Shown: positions 42,810 through 55,279, counted from the stretch's first letter. The stretch: 64,000 nt of DNA from Streptomyces sp. TP-A0874 (GCF_001748085.1 NZ_BBZK01000007.1:62001-126000); one strand, 5' to 3'. Translations and numbers: made by a program. Notes: a model not told the origin generated them from the letters alone.

Positions 42810-44179
42810 CCTTGGCCGCGAACGTGAACGGCAACGAGAGCGGTGCGAGCCCGGAGAAACTCCTCTCGCCGGTCCTCTCCGAGTTCTGGGACGAGCCGAA
42901 CTCCTGGACGCTGGAGACCTACCGGCGGCACCAGGGGTACGAGGGGCTGCGCAAGGCGCTGGCCATGGAGCCCGACGAGGTCATCGCCTACGTCAAGGAG
43001 TCCGGCCTGCGCGGCCGCGGCGGCGCCGGCTTCCCCACCGGTATGAAGTGGCAGTTCATCCCGCAGGGCGACGACAAGCCGCACTACCTCGTCGTCAACG
43101 CCGACGAGTCGGAGCCGGGCACCTGCAAGGACATCCCGCTGCTCTTCGCCAACCCGCACGCGCTGCTGGAGGGCATCGCGATCGCCTGCTACGCGATCCG
43201 CTCCTCCCACGCCTTCATCTACCTGCGCGGTGAGACCGTGCCGGTGCTCCGGCGGCTGCACGAGGCGGTCCGCGAGGCCTACCAGGCCGGACTCCTCGGC
43301 AAGGACGCGCTCGGCAGCGGACGGGACCTCGAGGTCACCGTGCACGCCGGCGCCGGGGCCTACATCTGCGGCGAGGAGACCGCGCTGCTCGACTCCCTGG
43401 AGGGGCGGCGCGGACAGCCCCGACTGCGGCCGCCGTTCCCGGCGGTCGCGGGCCTCTACGCCTGCCCGACGGTGGTGAACAACGTCGAGTCGATCGCCTC
43501 GGTGCCCGCCATCCTCAACCGCGGTAAGGAGTGGTTCCGCTCCCTGGGCAGCGAGAAGTCCCCTGGATTCACCCTCTACTCGCTCTCCGGCCACGTGGTC
43601 AGCCCCGGCCAGTACGAGGCGCCGCTGGGCATCACCCTGCGCCAGCTGCTGGAGATGGGCGGCGGGATCCGTCCCGGGCACCGGCTGAAGTTCTGGACGC
43701 CGGGCGGCTCGTCCACGCCCATCCTCACCGACGAGCACCTGGACGTGCCGCTCGACTACGAGGGCGTCGGCGCCGCCGGCTCCATGCTGGGCACCAAGGC
43801 CCTCCAGTGCTTCGACGAGACCACCTGCGTGGTCCGCGCGGTCACCCGCTGGACGGAGTTCTACGCGCACGAATCCTGCGGCAAGTGCACCCCCTGCCGG
43901 GAGGGCACCTACTGGCTCGTCCAGCTGCTCCGGGACATCGAGGCCGGCAAGGGCCTGATGTCCGACCTGGAGAAGCTGCACGACATCGCCGACAACATCA
44001 ACGGCAAGTCGTTCTGCGCGCTCGGCGACGGCGCCGCGAGCCCGATCTTCTCCTCGCTCAAGTACTTCCACGAGGAGTACGAGCAGCACATCACCGGCGG
44101 CGGGTGCCCCTTCGACCCCGCCAAGTCCACCCTCTGGGCCGACGGCCCGACGTCCTCCCACCTGGAGGTGAAGGCATGA
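42806..44179 (+). CDS. nuoF: NADH-quinone oxidoreductase subunit F
   Basis: A 457-residue subunit that binds NADH and FMN and starts electron flow. [16 protein letters not shown] forms the FMN/NADH site. [22 protein letters not shown] [19 protein letters not shown] and [16 protein letters not shown], with a later cysteine ([11 protein letters not shown]), hold the N3 4Fe-4S cluster. It is linked by ATGA overlaps on both sides. Confidence 0.98.
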   Translation: MTLAANVNGNESGASPEKLLSPVLSEFWDEPNSWTLETYRRHQGYEGLRKALAMEPDEVIAYVKESGLRGRGGAGFPTGMKWQFIPQGDDKPHYLVVNADESEPGTCKDIPLLFANPHALLEGIAIACYAIRSSHAFIYLRGETVPVLRRLHEAVREAYQAGLLGKDALGSGRDLEVTVHAGAGAYICGEETALLDSLEGRRGQPRLRPPFPAVAGLYACPTVVNNVESIASVPAILNRGKEWFRSLGSEKSPGFTLYSLSGHVVSPGQYEAPLGITLRQLLEMGGGIRPGHRLKFWTPGGSSTPILTDEHLDVPLDYEGVGAAGSMLGTKALQCFDETTCVVRAVTRWTEFYAHESCGKCTPCREGTYWLVQLLRDIEAGKGLMSDLEKLHDIADNINGKSFCALGDGAASPIFSSLKYFHEEYEQHITGGGCPFDPAKSTLWADGPTSSHLEVKA

Positions 44180-46737
44180 CTGTGACCACCAATGCACCCT
44201 CCTCCGGGGGCGAGTCGGCGGTACCGCCGGAAGACCTCGTGTCACTCACCATCGACGGCATCGGCATCAGCGTGCCGAAGGGCACGCTCGTCATCCGCGC
44301 CGCCGAGCAGCTCGGCATCGAGATCCCCCGGTTCTGCGACCACCCGCTGCTGGACCCGGTCGGCGCCTGCCGGCAGTGCATCGTCGAGGTCGAGGGCCAG
44401 CGCAAGCCCATGGCCTCCTGCACCATCACCTGCACCGACGGCATGGTGGTGCGGACCCAGCTCACCTCCCCGGTGGCGGAGAAGGCCCAGCGCGGTGTGA
44501 TGGAGCTGCTGCTCATCAACCACCCGCTGGACTGCCCGGTCTGCGACAAGGGCGGGGAGTGCCCGCTGCAGAACCAGGCGATGTCCGCCGGCCAGGCGGA
44601 GAGCCGGTTCGACGGGCGGAAGCGGACCTACGAGAAGCCCGTCCCGATCTCCCGGCAGGTGCTGCTGGACCGCGAGCGGTGCGTGCTGTGCGCCCGCTGC
44701 ACCCGCTTCTCCAACCAGATCGCCGGCGACCCGATGATCGAACTGCTGGAGCGCGGTGCGCTGCAGCAGGTCGGCACCGGCGAGGACGAGCCGTTCCAGT
44801 CGTACTTCTCCGGCAACACCATCCAGATCTGCCCGGTCGGCGCGCTCACCTCGGCCGCCTACCGGTTCCGCTCCCGCCCCTTCGACCTGGTGTCGTCCTC
44901 GGGCATCTGCGAACACTGTGCGGGCGGCTGCTCGATGCGCACCGACCACCGGCGCGGCAAGGTGATGCGCCGCCTCGCGGGCGAGGACCCCGAGGTCAAC
45001 GAGGAGTGGATGTGCGACAAGGGGCGCTTCGGCTTCCGCTACGCGCAGCGGCCGGACCGGCTGACCACCCCGCTGGTCCGGGACGCCGACACCGGTGAGC
45101 TGACGCCCGCGAGCTGGCCGGAGGCGCTGGAGACCGCCGCCCGCGGACTCTCCGCGGCCCGGGCCCGCACCGCCCGGGAGGGCGGCTCCGGGGCGGCGGT
45201 GCTCACCGGCGGCCGGCTGACCGTCGAGGACGCCTACGCCTACGCGAAGTTCGCCCGCCTGGTGCTGGGCACCGACGACATCGACTTCCGGGCCCGGGCG
45301 CACAGCGCCGAGGAGACCGGTTTCCTCGGCGCCAAGGTGGCCGGCCACGGCCGGGACCTGGACGGCGCCGGGGTCACCTACACCGCCCTGGAGAAGGCGC
45401 CGGCGGTACTGCTCGCCGGGTTCGAGGCCGAGGAGGAGGCGCCCGGCGTCTTCCTCCGGCTCCGCAAGGCGCACCGCAAGCACGGCCAGCGCACCTTCGC
45501 CCTGGCCAGCCACGCCACCCGCGGGTTGAAGAAGGCGGGAGGCACGCTGCTGCCGGCCGCGCCCGGCACCGAGACCGAGTGGTTCGACGCGCTGGCCGGC
45601 GGAGTCGGCCTGGACGCCGCCGGACAGCAGGCGGCCGAGGCGCTCCGCGGCGAGGGCACGATCATCGTCCTGGGCGAGCGGCTCGCCGCCGTCCCCGGAG
45701 CGCTGACCGCCGCCGTACGCACCGCCACCGCCACCGGGGCCACCCTGGTGTGGATCCCGCGGCGGGCCGGTGAGCGCGGCGCGGTCGAGGCCGGCGCGCT
45801 GCCCGGGCTGCTGCCCGGTGGCCGTCCGGTCGCGGACATGCGCGCCCGCGAGGAGGTCGCCGATGTCTGGGGAGTGGCCGCCGAGGCGCTGCCCTACCGC
45901 TACGGCCGCGACACCTCCGAGATCATCGAGGCGGCCGCCAGCGGGGAGCTGGGGGCGCTGCTCGTCGGCGGCGTCGAGGTCGCGGACCTCCCCGACCCGG
46001 CCCGGGCCCGGCAGGCGCTGGACGCAGTCGGCTTCCTGGTCAGCCTGGAGCTGCGGCCCTCGGAGGTCACCGAGCGGGCCGATGTGGTGCTGCCGGTCGC
46101 CGCGGTGGCCGAGAAGTCCGGCACCTTCCTCAACTGGGAGGGGCGGGCCAGGGTCTTCGAAGCAGCCATCAAGCCGGAGCAGATGACCCGCCGGCACGTC
46201 ATGCCGGACGGCCGGGTGCTGCACATGCTCGCCGACGCGGTCGCCGGCGTCGAGGGCGGCGACGTCCACCTCGGGCTGCCGGACGTCCGTGCCGCCCGCC
46301 GGGAGCTGGACCGCCTGGGCGGCTGGGACGGGCCGCGGGCCACCGCTCCGGAGGAGAACACCCGGCCGATGCCCCGGCCCGCCGAGGGCGAGGCGGTCCT
46401 CGCCGGCCACCGGCTACTGCTCGACCAGGGCCGGCTGCAGGACGGCGACGATGCGCTGGCCGGTACCCGGCACCCGGCGGTCGCCCGGCTCTCCGCCGCG
46501 ACGGCCGCCGAGGCGGGGGTCGCCGACGGCCAGCCGCTGCGGGTCAGCGGACCGGCCGGCTCCGTCGAACTGCCGCTGAAGATCACCCCGATGCCCGACC
46601 GGGTCGTCTGGGTGCCGCTCAACTCGGTCGGCGCGGGCGTCGGATCCGACACCGGAGCCCTCCCCGGGGCGCTGGTGAAGCTGTCGCCGGGGGCGAACCG
46701 CGCCGCCGACGCAGCGGCCCAGGAGGTGAAGGCATGA
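44176..46737 (+). CDS. nuoG: NADH-quinone oxidoreductase subunit G
   Basis: An 853-residue subunit with the longest iron-sulfur chain. The N-terminal 2Fe-2S site uses [15 protein letters not shown]; the next cluster has [16 protein letters not shown]; further sites are [11 protein letters not shown] and ICPVGAL. A molybdopterin-type domain begins near [19 protein letters not shown], whose cysteines form an N7-type cluster that some complex I lack. No molybdenum cofactor is expected. It starts at the ATG inside the nuoF stop. Confidence 0.97.
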   Translation: MTVTTNAPSSGGESAVPPEDLVSLTIDGIGISVPKGTLVIRAAEQLGIEIPRFCDHPLLDPVGACRQCIVEVEGQRKPMASCTITCTDGMVVRTQLTSPVAEKAQRGVMELLLINHPLDCPVCDKGGECPLQNQAMSAGQAESRFDGRKRTYEKPVPISRQVLLDRERCVLCARCTRFSNQIAGDPMIELLERGALQQVGTGEDEPFQSYFSGNTIQICPVGALTSAAYRFRSRPFDLVSSSGICEHCAGGCSMRTDHRRGKVMRRLAGEDPEVNEEWMCDKGRFGFRYAQRPDRLTTPLVRDADTGELTPASWPEALETAARGLSAARARTAREGGSGAAVLTGGRLTVEDAYAYAKFARLVLGTDDIDFRARAHSAEETGFLGAKVAGHGRDLDGAGVTYTALEKAPAVLLAGFEAEEEAPGVFLRLRKAHRKHGQRTFALASHATRGLKKAGGTLLPAAPGTETEWFDALAGGVGLDAAGQQAAEALRGEGTIIVLGERLAAVPGALTAAVRTATATGATLVWIPRRAGERGAVEAGALPGLLPGGRPVADMRAREEVADVWGVAAEALPYRYGRDTSEIIEAAASGELGALLVGGVEVADLPDPARARQALDAVGFLVSLELRPSEVTERADVVLPVAAVAEKSGTFLNWEGRARVFEAAIKPEQMTRRHVMPDGRVLHMLADAVAGVEGGDVHLGLPDVRAARRELDRLGGWDGPRATAPEENTRPMPRPAEGEAVLAGHRLLLDQGRLQDGDDALAGTRHPAVARLSAATAAEAGVADGQPLRVSGPAGSVELPLKITPMPDRVVWVPLNSVGAGVGSDTGALPGALVKLSPGANRAADAAAQEVKA

Positions 46738-48092
46738 ACTGGCAGCTTGCCGCAGAAGACCTGTCCCTGTTCGGGCAGGACCCGTGGTGGCTGGTCGGCA
46801 TCAAGGCGATCTTCTGCTTCGCCTTCGTGATGCTGACCGTGCTCTTCTCGATCGTCTGGGAGCGCAAGGTCGTCGCCTGGATGCAGCGGCGCATCGGACC
46901 CAACCGGCACGGCCCCTGGGGCCTGCTGCAGTCGCTGGCCGACGGCATCAAGCTGATGCTGAAGGAAGACGTCGTCGTCAAGCGGTCCGACAAGATCGTC
47001 TACATCCTGGCGCCGATCATCGCCGCGGTACCCGCCTTCATGGCGATCGCGGTGATCCCGTTCGGTCCGGCGGGCAACGAGATCTCGATCTTCGGCCACC
47101 GCACCACGATGCAGCTGACCGACCTGCCGGTCGCCGTCCTCTACATCCTGGCGGTCGCCTCGGTCGGCATCTACGGCATCGTGCTCGCCGGCTGGTCCTC
47201 CGGCTCCACGTACCCGCTGCTCGGCGGGATGCGCTCGGTCGCCCAGGTGATCAGCTACGAGATCGCGATGGGCCTCTCCTTCGCGGCCGTCTTCCTCTAC
47301 TCCGGGTCGATGTCGACCTCCACCATCGTGGAGGCCCAGGAGGACCGCTGGTTCGCGATCCTGCTGCCGGTCTCCTTCGTGATCTACATCGTGGCGATGG
47401 TCGGCGAGGTCAACCGCGCGCCCTTCGACATGCCGGAGTCCGAGGGCGACCTCGTCGGCGGCTTCAACACCGAGTACTCGTCGATCAAGTTCGCGATGTT
47501 CATGCTGGCCGAGTACGTCAACATGGTCACCGTCTCGGCGGTCGCGGTCACCCTCTTCCTCGGCGGCTGGCGGGCCCCCTGGCCGATCAGCACCTACTGG
47601 GAGGGCGCGAACCACGGCTGGTGGCCGATCCTCTGGTTCACCATCAAGCTCCACGCGCTGCTCTTCTTCTTCATCTGGCTCCGTGGCACGCTGCCACGCG
47701 TCCGCTACGACCAGCTGATGAAGCTCGGCTGGAAGCTGCTCATCCCGGTCTCGATGGTCTGGCTGATGATGGTCGCCACCGTCCGGGCGCTGCGCAACGA
47801 GAACTACGAGTTCCGCGACATCGTCTTCTACGTCGTCGCCGCGGTCCTGTTGATCCTGCTGCTCTCCTTCGTGGTCGACCTCTTCCGCGAGCGGAGCGAT
47901 AAGCAGGCGGCCGCCGAGGCTGAGTCCGAAGCCGAGCCGGTGTTCGATCCGATGGCGGGCGGCTACCCCGTACCACCGCTGCCGGGACAGACCCTGCCGC
48001 CCGTACCCCGACGACCCTCGCGGCAGGAGCGGGTGCTCGCCGGGAACGTGCCGGCCGAAACCGCCACCGAGGAGGAGGCGCACAATGGCTGA
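46734..48092 (+). CDS. nuoH: NADH-quinone oxidoreductase subunit H
   Basis: A 452-residue membrane subunit linking the quinone site to the proton pumps. Signatures are [20 protein letters not shown] and [10 protein letters not shown] in the first loop, and [19 protein letters not shown], then [17 protein letters not shown] in the acidic second loop. Eight helices are predicted. A C-terminal tail of about 70 residues is Glu/Pro-rich and longer than in E. coli. The end overlaps nuoI by 8 bases. Confidence 0.97.
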   Translation: MNWQLAAEDLSLFGQDPWWLVGIKAIFCFAFVMLTVLFSIVWERKVVAWMQRRIGPNRHGPWGLLQSLADGIKLMLKEDVVVKRSDKIVYILAPIIAAVPAFMAIAVIPFGPAGNEISIFGHRTTMQLTDLPVAVLYILAVASVGIYGIVLAGWSSGSTYPLLGGMRSVAQVISYEIAMGLSFAAVFLYSGSMSTSTIVEAQEDRWFAILLPVSFVIYIVAMVGEVNRAPFDMPESEGDLVGGFNTEYSSIKFAMFMLAEYVNMVTVSAVAVTLFLGGWRAPWPISTYWEGANHGWWPILWFTIKLHALLFFFIWLRGTLPRVRYDQLMKLGWKLLIPVSMVWLMMVATVRALRNENYEFRDIVFYVVAAVLLILLLSFVVDLFRERSDKQAAAEAESEAEPVFDPMAGGYPVPPLPGQTLPPVPRRPSRQERVLAGNVPAETATEEEAHNG

Positions 48093-48702
48093 CTTCCAGA
48101 ACCCCGTGGCCGGCTTCGGCGTGACCTTCAAGGCCATGTTCAAGAAGCGGCTGACGGAGCAGTACCCGGAGCAGAAGAAGGACACCGCTCCTCGCTTCCA
48201 CGGCCGGCACCAGCTCAACCGGCACCCGGACGGGCTGGAGAAGTGCATCGGATGCGAGCTGTGCGCCTGGGCCTGCCCGGCGGACGCGATCTACGTGGAG
48301 GGCGCGGACAACACCGAGGAGGAGCGCTACTCCCCGGGTGAGCGCTACGGCCGCGTCTACCAGATCAACTACCTGCGCTGCATCCTGTGCGGGCTGTGCG
48401 TCGAGGCCTGCCCGACCAGGGCGCTCACCATGACCAACGAGTACGAGCTCGCCGACTCCTCCCGGGAATCCCTCATCTACACCAAGGAGGAGCTGCTGGT
48501 GGGCCTGCGCGAAGGCATGGTCGACTCACCGCACGCGATCTTCCCGGGCATGGACGAGCAGGACTACTACCGCGGGCTGGTCACCGAGGCCGCCCCCGGG
48601 ACGGTGCGGCAGACCGCCGTCTCCAAGGGCGAGGCCCCGGCCGAGCCCGCGGCGGAGTCCACCGAGGCCGAACCCACGGTGGAGGGGGTGGCCGGGAAGT
48701 GA
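48085..48702 (+). CDS. nuoI: NADH-quinone oxidoreductase subunit I
   Basis: A 205-residue ferredoxin-like subunit with clusters N6a and N6b. The two CxxCxxCxxxCP motifs are [20 protein letters not shown] and [20 protein letters not shown], near residues 55 and 100. The Pro/Glu-rich tail is actinobacterial. The stop overlaps the nuoJ GTG. Confidence 0.98.
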   Translation: MADFQNPVAGFGVTFKAMFKKRLTEQYPEQKKDTAPRFHGRHQLNRHPDGLEKCIGCELCAWACPADAIYVEGADNTEEERYSPGERYGRVYQINYLRCILCGLCVEACPTRALTMTNEYELADSSRESLIYTKEELLVGLREGMVDSPHAIFPGMDEQDYYRGLVTEAAPGTVRQTAVSKGEAPAEPAAESTEAEPTVEGVAGK

Positions 48703-49523
48703 ACACGCTCGCCGCCGCCGCCTCCACCGGAGAGGCCATCCAGTTCTGGGTGCTGGGAACGGTCGCCGTGCTCGGCGCGCTCGGCACCATTCTGCTGCGC
48801 CGCGCCGTTCACTCGGCGCTCTGTCTGGCCGGCACCATGATCGTCCTGGCGGTCTTCTACCTCGCCAACGGCGCCTACTTCCTGGGCATCGTGCAGGTGG
48901 TGGTCTACACCGGCGCGATCATGATGCTCTTCCTGTTCGTCGTGATGCTGGTCGGCGTCACCGCCGCCGACTCCCTCAAGGAGACGCTGAAGGGCCAGCG
49001 CTGGCTGGCCGTCGCCTGCGGCCTGGGCTTCGGCATCCTGCTGATCGCCGGTATCGGCAACGCCTCGCTGCGCAGCTGGAACTTCATGGGACTCGGGCAG
49101 GCCAACGCCCAGGGCAACGTCTACGGGCTGGCCTCGCTCATCTTCACGAAGTACGTGTTCGCGTTCGAGATCACCGGTGCGCTGCTGATCACCGCGGCCG
49201 TCGGCGCCATGGTGCTCACCCACCGGGAGCGCACCGAGCGGGCCGCCACCCAGCGCGAGCTGGCCGAGGCGCGGGTCCGGGAGGGCAAGCAACTGCCGCC
49301 GCTGCCCGCACCCGGTGTCTACGCCCGGCACAACGCGGTGGACATCCCCGGCCTGCTGCCGGACGGCACCCCCTCGGAACTCACCGTCAACCCGACGCTG
49401 CGCGCCCGGGGTCAGATCCGCGACGTCTCGGGCGAGGCCCTGGCGGAGCTGGCCGCGCTGGAGCACCGCTCCGAGACGCGGCTGGAGCGCGGCGAAGCGC
49501 CCAGCGAGGAGGTCACCAAGTGA
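48699..49523 (+). CDS. nuoJ: NADH-quinone oxidoreductase subunit J
   Basis: A 274-residue membrane subunit with five helices. [20 protein letters not shown] contains the pi-bulge helix that moves during turnover. The last 90 residues are hydrophilic and longer than in E. coli. I place the start at the GTG at 48699, overlapping the nuoI stop. The end overlaps the nuoK start. Confidence 0.95.
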   Translation: MNTLAAAASTGEAIQFWVLGTVAVLGALGTILLRRAVHSALCLAGTMIVLAVFYLANGAYFLGIVQVVVYTGAIMMLFLFVVMLVGVTAADSLKETLKGQRWLAVACGLGFGILLIAGIGNASLRSWNFMGLGQANAQGNVYGLASLIFTKYVFAFEITGALLITAAVGAMVLTHRERTERAATQRELAEARVREGKQLPPLPAPGVYARHNAVDIPGLLPDGTPSELTVNPTLRARGQIRDVSGEALAELAALEHRSETRLERGEAPSEEVTK

Positions 49524-49819
49524 ACCCGGTCAACTACCTCTACCTCGCGGCGCTGCTGTTCACCATCGGTGCCGCCGGGGTGCTGATCCGGCGGAACGCC
49601 ATCGTCGTCTTCATGTGCGTCGAGCTGATGCTCAACGCCTGCAACCTGGCGTTCGTCACCTTCTCGCGGATGCACGGCAACCTCGACGGCCAGATCATCG
49701 CCTTCTTCACGATGGTCGTCGCCGCCGCCGAGGTCGTGGTCGGCCTGGCGATCATCGTGACGCTCTTCCGTTCCCGCCACTCGGCCTCGGTCGATGACGC
49801 CGGCCTGATGAAGCTGTAA
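49520..49819 (+). CDS. nuoK: NADH-quinone oxidoreductase subunit K
   Basis: A 99-residue, three-helix subunit. [20 protein letters not shown] carries the first conserved membrane glutamate; the second is in [16 protein letters not shown]. Both take part in proton transfer. It starts at a GTG inside the nuoJ stop. Confidence 0.97.
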   Translation: MNPVNYLYLAALLFTIGAAGVLIRRNAIVVFMCVELMLNACNLAFVTFSRMHGNLDGQIIAFFTMVVAAAEVVVGLAIIVTLFRSRHSASVDDAGLMKL

Positions 49820-49831
49820 GGGGTCGCAACA

Positions 49832-51739
49832 GTGGAGAACCTCATCGGACTGCTCGTCGCGGCGCCGCTCGTCGGCGCGGCCGTGCTGCTGTGCGGCGGG
49901 AAGCGGCTCGACCGCGCCGGCCACCTGCTCGGCACGGTGCTCGCGGCGGCCTCCTTCGTCGTCGGCGTGCTGCTGTTCGCCGACATGCTGGGCCGGGACG
50001 GCAGTCAACGCACCCTGCACCAGCACCTGTTCAGCTGGATCCCGGTCGAGGGTTTCCAGGCCGACCTCGGATTCCAGCTCGACCAGCTGTCGATGACCTT
50101 CGTGCTGCTGATCTCGGGTGTGGGCACCCTGATCCACATCTACTCGATCGGCTACATGGAGCACGACGAGCGGCGGCGCCGCTTCTTCGGCTACCTGAAC
50201 CTGTTCCTGGCGGCGATGCTGCTGCTCGTGCTCGCCGACAACTTCCTCCTGCTGTACGCGGGCTGGGAGGGCGTCGGACTCGCGTCCTACCTGCTGATCG
50301 GCTTCTGGCAGCACAAGCCGAGCGCGGCGACGGCGGCGAAGAAGGCCTTCATCGTCAACCGGGTCGGCGACCTCGGCCTGTCCATCGCCATCATGCTGAT
50401 GTTCACGACCTTCGGCACCTTCGCCTTCGGTCCCGTCTTCGGGGCGGTGGGTGGAGCCAGCGAGGGCAAGCTGACGGCGATCGGTCTGCTGCTGCTCCTG
50501 GCCGCCTGCGGCAAGTCGGCCCAGGTGCCGCTGCAGAGCTGGCTCGGCGACGCCATGGAGGGCCCGACCCCGGTCTCGGCCCTGATCCACGCGGCCACCA
50601 TGGTGACCGCCGGCGTGTACCTGATCACCCGGTCCGGGGCGATCTTCAACGGGGCACCGGACGCGCAGACGGCCGTGGTGGTCGTCGGCGCGGTCACCCT
50701 GCTCTTCGGTGCGATCGTCGGTTGCGCCAAGGACGACATCAAGAAGGCGCTCGCCGGTTCGACCATGTCGCAGATCGGATACATGATCATGGCGGCCGGG
50801 CTCGGCCCCGTCGGCTACGTCTTCGCCATCATGCACCTGGTCACCCACGGCTTCTTCAAGGCCGGGCTCTTCCTCGGCGCCGGATCGGTCATGCACGGCA
50901 TGAACGACGAGGTCGACATGCGGAAGTACGGCGGCCTGCGGAAGTACATGCCGGTCACGTTCGCCACCTTCGGGCTCGGCTACCTGGCCATCATCGGCTT
51001 CCCGGGGCTCTCCGGCTTCTGGTCCAAGGACCAGATCATCGAGGCGGCCTTCGCCAAGGGCGGCACCCAGGGCTGGGTGCTCGGCACCGTCGCCCTGGTC
51101 GGTGCGGCCATCACGGCGTACTACATGACCCGGGTCATGCTGCTGACCTTCTTCGGCGAGGAGCGGTGGAAGGGCGCGGCGGCCAAGAACGCCTCCGGCA
51201 CGGAGCCCACCCCGCACGAGTCGCCGAAGACCATGACCATCCCGATGATCGTGCTCGCCTTCGGCTCGGTCTTCGCCGGCTGGCTGTTCAGCTGGAACAG
51301 CTCCTTCCTGAACTGGCTCCAGCCGGTGACCGGCCACTCCCACGGCAACTCGCCGGTCAGCGCGACCACCGTCACCGCGGCCACCATGCTGGTGCTGCTG
51401 ATCGGTGTGGCGCTCGCCTGGCTCCAGTACGGCCGCAAGCCGGTGCCGGTGGAGGCCCCCCGCGGCAGCTGGCTCACCCGGGCCGCCCGCCGCGACCTGC
51501 TCCAGGACGACTTCAACCACGTGGTCCTGGTCAAGCCCGGCGAACACCTGACCCGCGGCCTGGCCCGCGTCGACGCCAAGGGCGTGGACGGAGCGGTGAC
51601 CGGCATCGCGGCGGCGGTCGGCGGACTCTCCGGCCAGATGCGGAGGATGCAGAACGGCTTCGTTCGCTCCTACGCGGTCTCGATGTTCGGCGGTACGGCG
51701 ATCCTCATCGCCGCGACCCTGCTGATGAGGGCGGTCTGA
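49832..51739 (+). CDS. nuoL: NADH-quinone oxidoreductase subunit L
   Basis: A 635-residue antiporter-like proton pump at the far end of the membrane arm. Key segments are [20 protein letters not shown] with the pump glutamate, [19 protein letters not shown] with the helix 7 lysine region, and [20 protein letters not shown]. The C-terminal lateral helix runs through about residues 525-590, ending in a final anchor ([17 protein letters not shown]). It starts at a GTG 12 bases after nuoK. Confidence 0.98.
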   Translation: MENLIGLLVAAPLVGAAVLLCGGKRLDRAGHLLGTVLAAASFVVGVLLFADMLGRDGSQRTLHQHLFSWIPVEGFQADLGFQLDQLSMTFVLLISGVGTLIHIYSIGYMEHDERRRRFFGYLNLFLAAMLLLVLADNFLLLYAGWEGVGLASYLLIGFWQHKPSAATAAKKAFIVNRVGDLGLSIAIMLMFTTFGTFAFGPVFGAVGGASEGKLTAIGLLLLLAACGKSAQVPLQSWLGDAMEGPTPVSALIHAATMVTAGVYLITRSGAIFNGAPDAQTAVVVVGAVTLLFGAIVGCAKDDIKKALAGSTMSQIGYMIMAAGLGPVGYVFAIMHLVTHGFFKAGLFLGAGSVMHGMNDEVDMRKYGGLRKYMPVTFATFGLGYLAIIGFPGLSGFWSKDQIIEAAFAKGGTQGWVLGTVALVGAAITAYYMTRVMLLTFFGEERWKGAAAKNASGTEPTPHESPKTMTIPMIVLAFGSVFAGWLFSWNSSFLNWLQPVTGHSHGNSPVSATTVTAATMLVLLIGVALAWLQYGRKPVPVEAPRGSWLTRAARRDLLQDDFNHVVLVKPGEHLTRGLARVDAKGVDGAVTGIAAAVGGLSGQMRRMQNGFVRSYAVSMFGGTAILIAATLLMRAV

Positions 51740-51740
51740 C

Positions 51741-53351
51741 ATGTCCTTTCCCCTACTGACGGCCACGGCCGTGCTGCCCGCGCTCGGCGCGGTCGCCACG
51801 GCCGCCGTACCCGCGGCCCGGCGGAACGTCGCGAAGTGGCTCGCGCTGCTCGTCTCGATCGGCACCTTCGGGCTGGCGGCGGTCGTGCTCGCCCGCTTCG
51901 ACCCGGGCGGCTCCCGCTACCAGCTCACCGAGTCGCACTCCTGGATCGCCGACTTCGGCGTCCGCTACGAACTCGGGGTGGACGGCATCGGGGTGGCGCT
52001 CATCGCGCTGACCGCGCTGCTGGTCCCGTTCGTGATCCTCGCCGGCTGGCGGGACGCGGACGCGCTGGAGGAGAGCGAGCCCAACCGCCGCTGGCGGCCG
52101 ACCCAGGGCTTCTTCGCGCTGATCCTGATGATCGAGGCGATGGTGATCCTCTCCTTCGAGGCCACCGACGTCTTCCTCTTCTACATCTTCTTCGAAGCCA
52201 TGCTCATCCCGCTGTACTTCCTCATCGGGGGCTTCGGGGACCGGGCACACGCCCAGGGCGAGGAGCAGGCCGCGAAGCAGCGCAGCAGGGCCGCGGTGAA
52301 GTTCCTGCTCTACAACCTGGCGGGCGGGCTGGTCATGCTCGCCGCGGTCGTGGGGCTCTACGTGGTCACCGCCGACCAGCTGGGCACGGGCACCTTCTCC
52401 CTCCAGCAGATCACCCAGGCGCACGCCGCGGGCGACCTGAACATCGCCACCAGCACCGAACGGCTGCTGTTCCTCGGCTTCTTCTTCGCCTTCGCCGTCA
52501 AGGCGCCGCTGTGGCCGCTGCACACCTGGCTGCCCGGCGCGATGGGGGAGTCCACCGCTCCGGTGGCGGTGCTGATCACGGCTGTGGTGGACAAGGTCGG
52601 CACCTTCGCGATGCTCCGCTTCTGCCTCGGGCTGTTCCCCGGAGCGAGTGCCTGGGCGACGCCGGCGATCCTGGTGCTCGCGGTGATCAGCATCATCTAC
52701 GGTGCGCTGCTGGCGATCGCCCAGCGCGACATCAAGCGGCTGATCGCCTACGCCTCGATCTCGCACTTCGGCTTCATCATCCTGGGCATCTTCGCGATGA
52801 CCAGTCAGGGCCAGAGCGGCGCGACGCTCTACATGGTCAACCACGGCATCTCCACCGCGGCCCTGCTGCTGGTGGCCGGCTTCCTCATCTCGCGGCGCGG
52901 ATCGCGGCTCATCGCCGACTTCGGCGGCGTGCAGAAGGTGGCCCCCCTGCTGGCGGGCACCTTCCTCGTCGGCGGACTGGCCACCCTCTCGCTGCCCGGC
53001 CTGGCGCCGTTCGTCAGCGAGTTCCTGGTGCTGGTCGGCACGTTCAGCCGCTACCCGGTGATCGGAGTCCTCGCCACCATCGGCATCGTGCTCGCCGCGC
53101 TGTACGTCCTGGTGCTCTACCAGCGCACCATGACCGGTCCGGTGAAGGACGCGATCCGCACCATGCCGGACCTCCGGATGCGGGAGCTGCTGGTGGCCGG
53201 CCCGCTGATCGCGCTGCTGATCGGCCTGGGCGTCTACCCGAAACCGCTGACCGAGATCGTCGACCCGGCGGTCAAGCACACGCTCTCCGACGTGCACAAG
53301 ACCGATCCGAAGCCTGAAGTGGCCGCGCAAGACGTGGAGGCCGGCAAGTGA
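51741..53351 (+). CDS. nuoM: NADH-quinone oxidoreductase subunit M
   Basis: A 536-residue antiporter-like proton pump. ILSFEATDVFLFYIFFEAML has the pump glutamate, and HTWLPGAMGESTAPVAVLI and RDIKRLIAYASISHFGFII are family blocks. Fourteen helices are predicted. It begins 1 base after the nuoL stop, and its stop overlaps the nuoN start. Confidence 0.98.
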   Translation: MSFPLLTATAVLPALGAVATAAVPAARRNVAKWLALLVSIGTFGLAAVVLARFDPGGSRYQLTESHSWIADFGVRYELGVDGIGVALIALTALLVPFVILAGWRDADALEESEPNRRWRPTQGFFALILMIEAMVILSFEATDVFLFYIFFEAMLIPLYFLIGGFGDRAHAQGEEQAAKQRSRAAVKFLLYNLAGGLVMLAAVVGLYVVTADQLGTGTFSLQQITQAHAAGDLNIATSTERLLFLGFFFAFAVKAPLWPLHTWLPGAMGESTAPVAVLITAVVDKVGTFAMLRFCLGLFPGASAWATPAILVLAVISIIYGALLAIAQRDIKRLIAYASISHFGFIILGIFAMTSQGQSGATLYMVNHGISTAALLLVAGFLISRRGSRLIADFGGVQKVAPLLAGTFLVGGLATLSLPGLAPFVSEFLVLVGTFSRYPVIGVLATIGIVLAALYVLVLYQRTMTGPVKDAIRTMPDLRMRELLVAGPLIALLIGLGVYPKPLTEIVDPAVKHTLSDVHKTDPKPEVAAQDVEAGK

Positions 53352-55003
53352 GCGACACGGCAACCGTCCACAGCCTGTGGACAACTTTGGCGGCCGAGGG
53401 GCCGACCAAGATCACGGCCCCGGACATCGACTTCGGGCTGCTGACCCCCACACTGATCGTCCTCGGCGCGGCCGTGATCGGCATCCTGTTCGAGGCGTTC
53501 CTCCCCCGGCGCGCCCGCTACTACGGGCAACTGCTGCTCTCCTTCCTCGCCCTGGCGGCCGCCTTCGCGGCGGTCGTCGGGTTGGCCGCCTCCGGCCACT
53601 CGGAGAAGAAGGCGGGCGTCGCGGCGATGGGCGCGGTGGCCGTCGACGGACCGGCGCTCTTCCTCCAGGGCACCATCCTGCTGGTCGCGGCGGTGTCGAT
53701 CTTCACCTTCGCCGAGCGGCGGCTGGACCCGGCGGCCCACGGCCAGCGGGTCGACTCCTTCGCCGCCCAGGCGGCCTCGGTGCCCGGCGGCCCAGCCGAA
53801 CAGGCCGCCGTCCGGGCCGGGTTCACCACCACCGAGGTCTTCCCGCTGCTGCTCTTCGCGGTCGGCGGGATGCTGGTCTTCCCCGCGGCCAACGACCTGC
53901 TGACGCTCTTCGTGGCGCTGGAGGTCTTCTCGCTGCCGCTCTACCTGCTCTGCGCCCTCGCCCGGCGCAAGCGCCTGCTCTCGCAGGAATCCGCGATCAA
54001 GTACTTCCTGCTCGGAGCCTTCTCCTCGGCCTTCCTGCTGTTCGGGATCGCGCTGCTGTACGGCTACGCCGGCACCGTCACCTACTCGGGTATCGCCCGG
54101 GTGGTCGACGGCTCCACCCAGCAGATCGACCCGGCGCTCGCCGGGACGATGGGCAACGACGCGCTGCTGCTCATCGGCGGTGCGCTGCTCCTCATGGGCC
54201 TGCTGTTCAAGGTCGGCGCCGTGCCGTTCCACATGTGGACGCCGGACGTCTACCAGGGCGCGCCCACCCCGGTCACCGGCTTCATGGCCGCGGCGACGAA
54301 GGTGGCCGCCTTCGGCGCGCTGCTCCGGCTGCTCTACGTGGTGCTGCCCGGGATGCGCTGGGACTGGCGTCCGGTGATGTGGGGCGTGGTCATCGTGACC
54401 ATGCTGCTCGGTGCGATCGTGGCGATCACCCAGACCGATGTGAAGCGGCTGCTCGCCTACTCGTCGATCGCGCACGCCGGGTTCATCCTCGCCGGCGTCA
54501 TCGCCATGACCCCCTCGGGGATCTCCTCGGTCCTCTTCTACCTCGCGGCCTACTCCTTCACCACCGTCGGCGCCTTCGCCGTGGTCACCCTGGTGCGGGA
54601 CGCGGGGGGAGAGGCCACTGACCTGTCGAAGTGGACCGGGCTCGGCCGGCGCTCGCCGCTGACCGCGGCGGTCTTCGCGCTGTTCCTGCTCGCCTTCGCC
54701 GGCATCCCGCTGACTTCGGGCTTCGCCGGCAAGTTCGCGGTCTTCAAGGCCGCGGCCGAGGGCGGCGCCGGGCCGCTGGTGGTCGTCGGTGTGGTGGCGT
54801 CGGCCATCGCCGCGTTCTTCTACATCCGGGTGATCGTGCTGATGTTCTTCAACGATCCGACCCCGGAGGGGCCCACCGTCGCGGTGCCCAGCCCGATGAC
54901 GATGGCGGCCATCGCCGTCGGGGTCGCGGTGACGGTGGTGCTGGGCGTGGCTCCGCAGTACTTCCTCGACCTGGCGGGGCAGGCGGGCACCTTCGCCCAG
55001 TAG
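53348..55003 (+). CDS. nuoN: NADH-quinone oxidoreductase subunit N
   Basis: A 551-residue antiporter-like proton pump next to NuoK/NuoM. LTLFVALEVFSLPLYLLCAL has the conserved glutamate, HMWTPDVYQGAPTPVTGFMA the helix 7 block, and TDVKRLLAYSSIAHAGFIL the final family motif. It is the last gene of the operon. A hairpin follows 13 bases after the stop. Confidence 0.98.
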   Translation: MSDTATVHSLWTTLAAEGPTKITAPDIDFGLLTPTLIVLGAAVIGILFEAFLPRRARYYGQLLLSFLALAAAFAAVVGLAASGHSEKKAGVAAMGAVAVDGPALFLQGTILLVAAVSIFTFAERRLDPAAHGQRVDSFAAQAASVPGGPAEQAAVRAGFTTTEVFPLLLFAVGGMLVFPAANDLLTLFVALEVFSLPLYLLCALARRKRLLSQESAIKYFLLGAFSSAFLLFGIALLYGYAGTVTYSGIARVVDGSTQQIDPALAGTMGNDALLLIGGALLLMGLLFKVGAVPFHMWTPDVYQGAPTPVTGFMAAATKVAAFGALLRLLYVVLPGMRWDWRPVMWGVVIVTMLLGAIVAITQTDVKRLLAYSSIAHAGFILAGVIAMTPSGISSVLFYLAAYSFTTVGAFAVVTLVRDAGGEATDLSKWTGLGRRSPLTAAVFALFLLAFAGIPLTSGFAGKFAVFKAAAEGGAGPLVVVGVVASAIAAFFYIRVIVLMFFNDPTPEGPTVAVPSPMTMAAIAVGVAVTVVLGVAPQYFLDLAGQAGTFAQ

Positions 55004-55016
55004 CCCGTCCGACGGT

Positions 55017-55058
55017 CCGCTGCCCGGTCTCCCCACCATGGGGGAGGTCGGGCAGCGG
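55017..55058. terminator. Terminator of the nuo operon
   Basis: Arms of ten bases (55017-55026 and 55049-55058) enclose an inner CCCC/GGGG stem around ACCAT. Position just after nuoN supports a terminator; no T run follows. Confidence 0.8.
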
Positions 55059-55279
55059 TCGTTTCCGCGGCCGCTCCTGTGCTGGGGCGCCCAGACGAAG
55101 AACCGCTCAGCCAGGAGGAGACGGGCGAGGGCGCTCTCCGCCCGGCGGCGGCAGCCGGCCGTCGGGCCAGCGCGTACGGCGAACCCGGGGCCGGAGAGCG
55201 GGGCATGGCCCTCGGCGACCGTCTCAGCTCGGGGTGAGGGTGTGTCGGGCCGGCGGCGGGTGCGGTGGTGACCCCGAGG